Source of the DNA: Trueperaceae bacterium
GTDB taxonomy: Bacteria; Deinococcota; Deinococci; Deinococcales; Trueperaceae
Direction of reading: 5' to 3'
DNA: 54,756 nucleotides
Assembly (NCBI GenBank): GCA_036381035.1
Contig: DASVDQ010000029.1
Coordinates: 1 to 54,756, forward strand
Positions 43,750 to 50,501 of this stretch are shown in pieces. A model generated the notes under the pieces. The model was not told the origin of the DNA. It was given only the letters and a program-made list of their open reading frames with translations, and made no database searches. Both the position numbers and the translations under genes were made by a program. Every line of letters starts with the position of its first letter. Positions within the stretch are counted from its first letter, which is position 1.

Positions 43750-44565
43750 CTACACGAGCCGGCGCCTGACCGTCGAGCTGACGAAGTCGACGACGACGAT
43801 GAACGAGACGATCACGATGAGGATCATCGAGATCTCGTCCCAGCGACGGAACTGCAGCCGCTGGATCAGCGGCCCGCCGATCCCGCCGGCGCCCACCAGG
43901 CCGAGGATCGTGGCCGCGCGCAGGTTGATCTCGAAGCGGTAGAGGACGTTCGAGGCGAACTCGGGCAGCACCTGGGGCACGACGGCGTAGAGGAAGACGT
44001 GCAGCCCGTTCCCGCCGGCGGCGCGTATCGCCTCCATGGGGCCGGGGTCGATGCCCTCGATGACGTCGGAGAAGATCTTGCCGAGGAAGCCTATCGAGTG
44101 GATGCCCATCGCCATGATCCCGGCCGTGGGCCCCGGGCCGGCGGCGGCGACGAAGATGATCGCCAGGAGGATCTCGGGGAACGTCCTGATCGCGACGAGG
44201 AGCGCCTTGCCCGGCATCGCCCTGCCGGTGCCGCCCAGCAGGTTGCGGGCGGCGAGGAACGACAGCGCGAAGGCGAGGATGCCGCCCAGCAGCGTGCCGA
44301 GCACGGCCATGTAGAACGTCTCGAGCATCGCGCCGAGCGCGAGGGGGAAGAGCTCGCGGTCGGGGTGCGTGAAGCCGCGCCACAGCGGCGGCAGCGTGCG
44401 CTCCAGGCCGGTCCGCACGCGCTCCCACGCGGGCAGGTCGAGCGTGACGAGCACGACGACGAGCAGCACGACGGAGAGGACCGCGGCGGCGGCCGAGAGC
44501 GCGCGGTTGCGGCGCACCTGCGCCGGCACCGGCGGCACGGGGAAGGCGGGGGCGGCGCGGCTCAT
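43750..44565 (-). CDS. phnE: Phosphonate/phosphite-type ABC permease, second copy
   Basis: 271 residues with about six helices. The permease EAA-like loop is IEGIDPGPMEAIRAAGGNGLHVFLYAVVPQVLPEF, and the PhnE C-terminus RAATILGLVGAGGIGGPLIQRLQFRRWDEIS is clear. The ATG overlaps the stop of the other phnE by 4 nt. The two permeases probably form a heterodimer. It is the last gene of the phnDCEE operon. Confidence 0.93.
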   Translation of the reverse strand: MSRAAPAFPVPPVPAQVRRNRALSAAAAVLSVVLLVVVLVTLDLPAWERVRTGLERTLPPLWRGFTHPDRELFPLALGAMLETFYMAVLGTLLGGILAFALSFLAARNLLGGTGRAMPGKALLVAIRTFPEILLAIIFVAAAGPGPTAGIMAMGIHSIGFLGKIFSDVIEGIDPGPMEAIRAAGGNGLHVFLYAVVPQVLPEFASNVLYRFEINLRAATILGLVGAGGIGGPLIQRLQFRRWDEISMILIVIVSFIVVVDFVSSTVRRRLV

Positions 44566-45389
44566 ATGAGCTTCGACCTCGCCCACACGGAGACCGCGTC
44601 GATCGCGAGCACGACGAGGAAGATCACGACGATGATCAGGCCCACGCGGGTGTAGTTGAAGAAGTTGAGCTGCACCTGGAGGAGGAACCCGATGCCGCCC
44701 GCCCCGACGAGGCCGATGATCACCGAGGCGCGCACGTTGATCTCGAAGACGTAGAGCACGTAGCTGACCATCGTCGCGGCGATCTGCGGGACGACCGCGT
44801 AGACGATCGTCGCCAGCCGGCCGGCGCCGGCGGCGCGCAGGGCCTCGAGCGGGCCGGGGTCGATGGCCTCGACCGTCTCGGAGCCCAGCTTGGCCAGCAC
44901 GCCTATCGAGAAGAGCGTGAGCGCCACGGCGCCGGGCAGGGGGCCGACGACGAGGATGGGCACGAGGATGGCGGCCCACAGCAGGTCGGGGATGCTGCGC
45001 AGGACCGTGAGCAGCACGCGCGCGACCCACATGCTCACCCGGTCGACAGCGGTGTTGGCGGAGGCGAGGAAGATCAGCGGCACCGCCAGCAGCGTCCCGA
45101 AGAACGTGCCCACGTAGGCGATCTGCAGGGTCTCGAGGAGGGGCCCGGCGAGCTGGGGCAGGTAGGCGCCCCACTCCGAGCGCATCTCGGGCAGCGGCGG
45201 CACCAGGCGGCCGAAGAAGCGCCAGAAGTCGGCGGAGCCGGTGAACAGCGCCGCGACGTCGAAGTCGGTCTGCCAGTACGCGAGGGCGACGACGCCGAGG
45301 ACGATCGCGAGCGAGAGCAGCCCCCGCAGGCGCGCGACGAGCGGGGGAGGGGGTGCGGCCGTCGCCGCGCCGGTGAGCTCAGGACCCAC
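44562..45389 (-). CDS. phnE: Phosphonate/phosphite-type ABC permease, first copy
   Basis: 275 residues from GTG 45389, overlapping the phnC stop by 11 nt. Six helices, the coupling loop VEAIDPGPLEALRAAGAGRLATIVYAVVPQI and the end ASVIIGLVGAGGIGFLLQVQLNFFNYTRVG are typical of PhnE. It differs clearly from the following copy, so the duplication is old. It imports phosphonate, phosphite or phosphate with PhnC and PhnD. Confidence 0.93.
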   Translation of the reverse strand: MGPELTGAATAAPPPPLVARLRGLLSLAIVLGVVALAYWQTDFDVAALFTGSADFWRFFGRLVPPLPEMRSEWGAYLPQLAGPLLETLQIAYVGTFFGTLLAVPLIFLASANTAVDRVSMWVARVLLTVLRSIPDLLWAAILVPILVVGPLPGAVALTLFSIGVLAKLGSETVEAIDPGPLEALRAAGAGRLATIVYAVVPQIAATMVSYVLYVFEINVRASVIIGLVGAGGIGFLLQVQLNFFNYTRVGLIIVVIFLVVLAIDAVSVWARSKLI

Positions 45390-46152
45390 GCAGGTCCTTC
45401 TCGCGGTCGATGGGCCGCCCGTAGATGTCCTCGAACGCCTGGTCCGTGGCCTCCTCGGGCGTGCCGTCGAACACGACCTGGCCGTCGCGCATGCCGACGA
45501 TCCTGTCGGCGTACTCGCGCGCCATGTCGATGAAGTGCAGGTTCACGATCGTCGTGATGCCGTCCTCGCGAGCGATGCGCTTGAGGTCGCTCATCACGGC
45601 GTGCGACGTGGGCGGGTCGAGGCTCGCGACGGGTTCGTCGGCGAGCATCACCGACGGACGCTGGGCGAGAGCCCGCGCGATGCCCACGCGCTGCTGCTGG
45701 CCGCCCGAGAGGGCGTCGGCCCTCACGTACGCCTTCTCGGGTATCCCCACGCGGGCCAGGCACTCGTGCGCGTAGGCGACGTCGGCGCGGGGGAAGGCGC
45801 CGAGGACCCCGCGCCAGGCGGGCACGTCGCCGAGGCGCCCGGCGAGCACGTTCCGCAGCACGCTCGAGCGCTTCACGAGGTTGAACGTCTGGAAGATCAT
45901 GCCGATGTCGGAGCGCACCTGCCGCAGCCGGCGACCGCGCGCGGCGGTGACGTTCGCGCCGCCCACGTGGACGCTGCCCTGTGAGGGCACCACGAGGTTG
46001 TTCACCGTGCGGATCAGGGTCGACTTACCGGCGCCCGAGAGGCCGACCACGACGAGGAACTGGCCGCGCGGTATCGAGAGGGTCACGCCCTTGAGGGCCT
46101 TCAGGCCCGTCTTGTACGTGACCTCGACCTCGCGGAACTCGATGTGGGACAC
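45379..46152 (-). CDS. phnC: Phosphonate-type ABC transporter ATPase
   Basis: 257 residues. Walker A is VVGLSGAGKST (36-45), the Q-loop MIFQTFNLVKRSSVLRNVLAGRLG is PhnC-specific, the signature is ALSGGQQQRVGIARAL and Walker B is VMLADEPVASLDP. The GTG at 46152 is used because TACTCT is 5 nt upstream, so phnC may have its own leaderless start in addition to read-through from phnD. Confidence 0.94.
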   Translation of the reverse strand: MSHIEFREVEVTYKTGLKALKGVTLSIPRGQFLVVVGLSGAGKSTLIRTVNNLVVPSQGSVHVGGANVTAARGRRLRQVRSDIGMIFQTFNLVKRSSVLRNVLAGRLGDVPAWRGVLGAFPRADVAYAHECLARVGIPEKAYVRADALSGGQQQRVGIARALAQRPSVMLADEPVASLDPPTSHAVMSDLKRIAREDGITTIVNLHFIDMAREYADRIVGMRDGQVVFDGTPEEATDQAFEDIYGRPIDREKDLRGS

Positions 46153-46157
46153 GGACG

Positions 46158-46163
46158 AGAGTA
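46158..46163 (-). promoter_or_regulatory. Internal leaderless -10 box of phnC
   Basis: TACTCT on the minus strand is 5 nt before the GTG at 46152, downstream of the hairpin that follows phnD. Confidence 0.45.
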
Positions 46164-46218
46164 ACCCAGAGGACAGGGCCGGCGCGGGACTGTCGCCCGG
46201 CCGGCCCTGCTCCTCGGG

Positions 46219-46240
46219 AGGCGGCCTCAGGCGGCCGCCT
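46219..46240 (-). terminator. Intra-operon hairpin between phnD and phnC
   Basis: An 8-bp stem (46219-46226, AGGCGGCC, with 46233-46240) and a 6-nt loop lie just after the phnD stop. It probably gives partial termination or protects the phnD mRNA end, allowing more binding protein than transporter. Confidence 0.55.
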
Positions 46241-46249
46241 GCCCCCACG

Positions 46250-47134
46250 TCACTGCTGCTGGAAGGTGCGGCTGACCTCGCGCACGACGTCGTAGACGGA
46301 GGGGTCATCGACGCGCGCGAACTCGGTCACGTTGAAGAGGGCCTGGGTGAGCGCCTCGCCCTCGGGGGTGTCGGCGATGTCGATGAACGCCTGGGCGATC
46401 TTCTCCTTGAGCCCGTCGTCGAGGTCCGGCACCACGACCATGCCGTCGTTGGGGATGTCGGCCGAGTAGCCGAGGATGCAGACCTGCTCCTTGACGTCGG
46501 GGTAGTCGGCCTCGATCGTCTCGCGCCCGTCGGAGCCGGGGGAGCCGCCGAAGGTGACGGCCACGTCGACGTCGCCGAGGTACACGGCGAGCATGGCGGC
46601 GTCGTGCGAGCCCGCGAAGATGCCGGTCATCTCGGTGTCGGGGTCGATGCCGTACTGGTCGCGCAGGGTCACGTACGGGAACTGGTAGCCGGAGGCGGAG
46701 CCGGGGTCGACCCAGGCGATCGTCTTGCCGCGCAGGTCGTCGAACGATTCGATGCCGCTGTCGCAGCGGACGTTGAACTGCGAGCGGTAGGTGGTGCTGC
46801 CCTGGCGCACGGAGGCGAGGAGGGGCTCGGCGCCGTGGGCGTCCATCGCCTGCACGAGGCCCGCGGGGCCGAACATGCCCACGTGCACGCGGCCGGTGCC
46901 CATGGCCTCGACGAGGCCGACGAAGTTCGTGCTCACGAAGGTCTCGACGGGGATGCCGATGCGCTCGGAGAGCATGGCGGCGATCGGCTCGAGGCTGTCG
47001 ACGATGGCCTCGGCCTCGCGGCTGGGCACCATGCCGACGACGAGCGTGTCGGGCACCTCGCCTTCCTGGGCGAAGCCCACGTACATCGTGCCGGCGAGCA
47101 CCAGCGCCAGTAGGGTCTTGACGGTTCGCTTCAC
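46250..47134 (-). CDS. phnD: Phosphate/phosphite/phosphonate-binding protein
   Basis: 294 residues from GTG 47134, with GGAGG 5 nt upstream. A Sec signal (VKRTVKTLLALVLAGTMYVGFA) precedes a PhnD fold: TLVVGMVPSREAEAIVDSLEPIAAMLSERIG, HVGMFGPAGLVQAMDAHG, KTIAWVDPGSASGYQFPYVTL and GSHDAAMLAVYLGDVDVAVTFG. No lipobox Cys is present. No C-P lyase genes follow, so phosphate or phosphite may be as likely as phosphonate. The leader has a short GC hairpin (47160-47173), and a TACTCT box lies at about 47202. Confidence 0.93.
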   Translation of the reverse strand: MKRTVKTLLALVLAGTMYVGFAQEGEVPDTLVVGMVPSREAEAIVDSLEPIAAMLSERIGIPVETFVSTNFVGLVEAMGTGRVHVGMFGPAGLVQAMDAHGAEPLLASVRQGSTTYRSQFNVRCDSGIESFDDLRGKTIAWVDPGSASGYQFPYVTLRDQYGIDPDTEMTGIFAGSHDAAMLAVYLGDVDVAVTFGGSPGSDGRETIEADYPDVKEQVCILGYSADIPNDGMVVVPDLDDGLKEKIAQAFIDIADTPEGEALTQALFNVTEFARVDDPSVYDVVREVSRTFQQQ

Positions 47135-47283
47135 TTCGGCCTCCAACTTGTGGCTGTGCGCCCCCCTGGGGGCTCCACGCGGGGTGTGCCCGTGCGCGGC
47201 AAGAGTAGCACGCGATGTGAACTCTCTCACGCCCGGCTCAGCGGACGGTCGACTCGCCCTCGTGGCGGCGCGCGGCCCGCGCT

Positions 47284-48282
47284 TCAGTCCTCGAAGAGCT
47301 CCTGGTAGGCGAAGAGAGCGGGCCAGCCGCCGGTGTGGACGAAGACGACGTCGCCGTCGTCGCCCAGCTCGCCGCGGCGCACGAGGTCGATGATGCCGGC
47401 GGCGACCTTGCCGGTGTAGACGGGGTCGAGCAGCACGCCCTCGAGGCGGGCGAAGAGCTTGACGGCCTCCACCATGCCCTCGGTCGGCAGCGAGTAGCCG
47501 GGGCCGACGTAGCCGTCGACGACCTCCACGTCCTCGGGCCGGACCTCCACCCGCGAGCCGGCCAGCTCGGCCGTGCGGCGGGCGAGGTCGAGGATCTTCG
47601 CCTCCTGGGCGTCCTTCGACGCGCGCGTGCTCACGCCCAGCACGCGGACGCCGCTGCTCAGTCCGGTGAGGCCGGCCACGAGGCCCGCGTGCGTGCCGCC
47701 CGAGCCGCTGGCCACCACGACGCGGTCGATGACGAGACCCAGCTCGTCGGCCTGCGCCATCAGCTCCTTGGCGGCCGCCACGTAGCCGAGCGCCCCGAGC
47801 GGGCCGGAGCCGCCGCCCGGTATGACGTACCCGACGCGCCCGGAGGCGGCCAGGTCGTCGACCTCGGCCTGCATGGCGGCCGACAGGTCCTCGCCGGCCT
47901 TCACGACGCTGATGCGCTCGGCGCCCAGGAGGTGGAACAGGAAGTTGTTGCCCGTGGCGTGCTCGTCGTAGCTGCCCGGCACCCGCTCCTCGATGACGAG
48001 GCGGCACGCGAGGCCCTCGACTCGGGCCGCGGCGAGGGTCGAGCGGCAGTGGTTCGACTGCACCGCCCCCGTCGTGACGAGCGTGTCGGCGCCGCGCTCC
48101 AGCGCGTCGGCGACGAGGAACTCGAGCTTCCTGGCCTTGTTGCCGCCGCCCGCGAGGCCGAGCTCGTCGTCGCGCTTCAGCCAGATCGTCGGCCCTCCCA
48201 GGTGGTCGCTGAGGCGCCTCAGCGGGACGAGCGGCGTGGGGTGCTGCGTGTAGCGTCGGCGGGGGAAACGTGAGAGCTGCAT
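47284..48282 (-). CDS. dcyD: D-cysteine desulfhydrase / ACC deaminase family PLP enzyme
   Basis: 332 residues. The PLP lysine is K49 in GGGNKARKLEFLVADAL; TGAVQSNHCRSTLAAAR, GGGSGPLGALGYVAAA and GSGGTHAGLVAGL (phosphate-binding loop) are the family motifs. The group contains D-cysteine desulfhydrase, which makes pyruvate, H2S and ammonia, and ACC deaminase. I favour the first because DcyD-type annotation is usual for such sequences, but the distinguishing residues were not checked. It has its own GGAGG site and lies 149 bp upstream of phnD on the same strand. Confidence 0.85.
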   Translation of the reverse strand: MQLSRFPRRRYTQHPTPLVPLRRLSDHLGGPTIWLKRDDELGLAGGGNKARKLEFLVADALERGADTLVTTGAVQSNHCRSTLAAARVEGLACRLVIEERVPGSYDEHATGNNFLFHLLGAERISVVKAGEDLSAAMQAEVDDLAASGRVGYVIPGGGSGPLGALGYVAAAKELMAQADELGLVIDRVVVASGSGGTHAGLVAGLTGLSSGVRVLGVSTRASKDAQEAKILDLARRTAELAGSRVEVRPEDVEVVDGYVGPGYSLPTEGMVEAVKLFARLEGVLLDPVYTGKVAAGIIDLVRRGELGDDGDVVFVHTGGWPALFAYQELFED

Positions 48283-48410
48283 GCGCTAGGACCTCCGGGC
48301 CCGCGTGCCAGGGTCGGCCGCTCCGCCCGCTCGCGTCGGCGGGCGCTCCGCGGCCGTTCGCGCCGCCGAAGCTACCACGTCCTGGTCGGTAGTCTCATGC
48401 TCGCTTCGGC

Positions 48411-48416
48411 TAGCAT
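48411..48416 (+). promoter_or_regulatory. Leaderless -10 box of the ParB-like unknown
   Basis: TAGCAT is 7 nt before the GTG at 48424. The alternative ATG starts at 48397 and 48415 overlap or precede this box. Confidence 0.45.
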
Positions 48417-48423
48417 GTCCGCC

Positions 48424-49395
48424 GTGCCTGCAGTGGGCTCGAGCGAGGCCGAGCTCGCCCGCCTCTACGAGTTCGTGGAGGGGGGCTACCGCCGTCCGAC
48501 GGCGGCGGCGCGGCTGCGCCGCGGCGTCGGCAGACGGCTGCTGCGCCTGCTCGGCGTGGGCAGCGCGCAGGTCGACGCGCCCGAACGCGGCGCGGCCCCC
48601 GACCCGCTGACGGCGGTCCACATGCGCGACGCGCCCACGTTCCTCGTGCCCACCGCCTGGTGCCGCAACGTGTCGCTCTTCGGCTTCGGTCCGGGAGCCT
48701 TCGACGCCTGGGAGGCCACCGCGCGCCAGGTCGCCGAGCGGCCCGACCTCCCGGCGCAGGAGACCGTGCTGGCGCGCTTCTTCGAGCGCTTCGTGCCGCG
48801 CACCGCCGCCGAGCGTCTCTTCTCCTCCCCGGAGCGCGACGTGAGCCGGGTCTCGCCGCTGCACGAGATCGCGGCGGCCGACACGCCGTTCTTCTGGCCC
48901 TGGTCCCTGGCCGTGCCGCGTTGGCCGGCGTCGGCGCCCGAGGACCTGCGCCTGAGGAGCCACGGTCCCGTCGGCCCCCGGCTCCTGGAGCTGGAGGTGT
49001 GGCGCCTCAAGCGCCTCGTGGCCTCGGTGAGGGAGCACGGCTTCCGCCCCCCGCGCAACGACGGCGTGCGCGGGCAGCTCCTCCTCGCGAACGGGCGGAC
49101 GCTGTTCCTGATCCGCTCCGGCTTCCACAGGGTCGCGGTCCTGGCCGCCCTCGGCCACGAAGAGGTGCCCGTGAGGTTCGCGGCCGGCATGCAGCGCCTC
49201 CTGACCCTCGACCAGCTCCCCACCTGGCCGCTGGTGCGCCAGGGTCTGTTCGCGCCTCGCGAGGCCGAGCTCGTCGTCGAGAGGCTCTTCACCGAGAACG
49301 GCAGCGAGATGGCGGCGCGGCTGGGCCTGGTCGCTCACGACGCGTCGGGGCCGGCGCCGGCCCCGGGGCCGCTGGCGGCGTCGCCGCGAGGGTGA
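48424..49395 (+). CDS. Unknown protein with a ParB/sulfiredoxin-like domain
   Basis: 323 residues. The C-terminal third contains a ParB-like segment, GFRPPRNDGVRGQLLLANGR followed by LIRSGFHRVAVLAALGHEEVPVRF, matching the G-x-H-R-x-x-A-x-x-x-L-G pattern of ParB/Srx-like domains. The N-terminal two thirds (basic segment ARLRRGVGRRLLRLLG, several Trp/Phe residues) matches nothing I know. Similar domains occur in nucleotide- or ATP-dependent small enzymes and in cell-surface glycan clusters. The GTG start follows the TAGCAT box; ATG 48415 is possible. It is transcribed alone, divergent from dcyD. Confidence 0.65.
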   Translation: MPAVGSSEAELARLYEFVEGGYRRPTAAARLRRGVGRRLLRLLGVGSAQVDAPERGAAPDPLTAVHMRDAPTFLVPTAWCRNVSLFGFGPGAFDAWEATARQVAERPDLPAQETVLARFFERFVPRTAAERLFSSPERDVSRVSPLHEIAAADTPFFWPWSLAVPRWPASAPEDLRLRSHGPVGPRLLELEVWRLKRLVASVREHGFRPPRNDGVRGQLLLANGRTLFLIRSGFHRVAVLAALGHEEVPVRFAAGMQRLLTLDQLPTWPLVRQGLFAPREAELVVERLFTENGSEMAARLGLVAHDASGPAPAPGPLAASPRG

Positions 49396-49486
49396 GCCGC
49401 GGCGCCGAGGCGGCGCGGGGCGCGGTAGGCTGCGCTGTGTCGGCCGCGCGCTGAGCCGCGCTGGGGGCGGCCGAGGAGGACGGCGC

Positions 49487-50485
49487 ATGAGTGTCAGGAC
49501 CGAGACTTGGCGGGAGGGCGAGGCCCCGGTCGGCGCCCTGCCGCGCAACGAGGGCACGGAGCTGATGCTCGACTGGGTGCAGGCCGCGCGCGTGAACAGG
49601 AGCGCGGTCGAGCGCCGGGCCTCGACGCTGACCACGCGCCGCAGCATCAAGAAGCAGTGGCAGGCGGCGTGGCTGCTCAAGGCGATCACGCTCATCGACC
49701 TGACGACGCTGTCGGGCGACGACACCCCCGGGCGGGTGCGGCGCCTGTGCGCCAAGGCGCTCAACCCGGTCAGGCGCGACCTGCTCGAGGAGCTCGGCGT
49801 GGCCGACCTGGGGCTGACCGTCGGGGCGGTGTGCGTCTACCACGAGATGGTGCCGGTGGCGGTGCAGGCCCTCAAGGGCACGGGGGTGCCCGTGGCCGCG
49901 GTCTCGACAGGCTTCCCGGCGGGCCTGTCGCCGTTCGCGACGCGCGTCGAGGAGATCGTGCGCTCGGTCTCGGCCGGCGCCGCCGAGATCGACGTCGTCA
50001 TCTCGCGCCGGCTGGCGCTGACGCACGACTGGCAGGGGCTCTACGACGAGCTGAGGAGCTTCCGCGAGGCCTGCGGCGAGGCGCACATGAAGGTGATCCT
50101 GGCCACGGGCGAGCTGGGGACCCTGCGCAACGTCTACCGCGCCAGCCTCGTCGCCATGATGGCGGGCGCCGACTTCATCAAGACCTCCACGGGCAAGGAG
50201 TCGGTGAACGCGACCCTGCCCGTGAGCCTGACGATGGTCAGGGCGATCCGCGAGTACCACGAGCGCACCGGACAGGCCGTCGGCTTCAAGCCGGCGGGCG
50301 GCCTGCGCACGGCGAAGGACGCGCTGGCCTGGATGACCCTGATGCGCGAGGAGCTCGGGCGGCGCTGGCTCGAGCCCGACCTGCTGAGGTTCGGCGCCAG
50401 CTCGCTGCTGGCCGACATCGAGCGCCAGCTCGAGCACCACGTCACCGGGCGCTACTCGGCGTTCCACCGCCACCCGCTCGGGTGA
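49487..50485 (+). CDS. deoC: Deoxyribose-phosphate aldolase, long form
   Basis: 332 residues, of the longer DERA type found in animals and some bacteria (E. coli 259). It splits 2-deoxyribose 5-phosphate to acetaldehyde and glyceraldehyde 3-phosphate. The Schiff-base lysine is K232 (DFIKTSTGKESV), the relay lysine K268 (GFKPAGGLRT) and the acid Asp 169 (EIDVVIS). The ATG has GAGGAGGA upstream, and a TAGGCT box lies about 60 nt before. The next gene, an aldehyde dehydrogenase of the ALDH16 type, begins 16 nt after the stop and would remove the acetaldehyde. Confidence 0.95.
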   Translation: MSVRTETWREGEAPVGALPRNEGTELMLDWVQAARVNRSAVERRASTLTTRRSIKKQWQAAWLLKAITLIDLTTLSGDDTPGRVRRLCAKALNPVRRDLLEELGVADLGLTVGAVCVYHEMVPVAVQALKGTGVPVAAVSTGFPAGLSPFATRVEEIVRSVSAGAAEIDVVISRRLALTHDWQGLYDELRSFREACGEAHMKVILATGELGTLRNVYRASLVAMMAGADFIKTSTGKESVNATLPVSLTMVRAIREYHERTGQAVGFKPAGGLRTAKDALAWMTLMREELGRRWLEPDLLRFGASSLLADIERQLEHHVTGRYSAFHRHPLG

Positions 50486-50501
50486 GGCAGGGGGCTTAGG
50501 G

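Noticed and set aside
43750-47134. Reading the phn genes as part of a C-P lyase locus
   Set aside because: None of the C-P lyase genes (phnG to phnM) or phosphonatase genes is present; only the transporter is supported.
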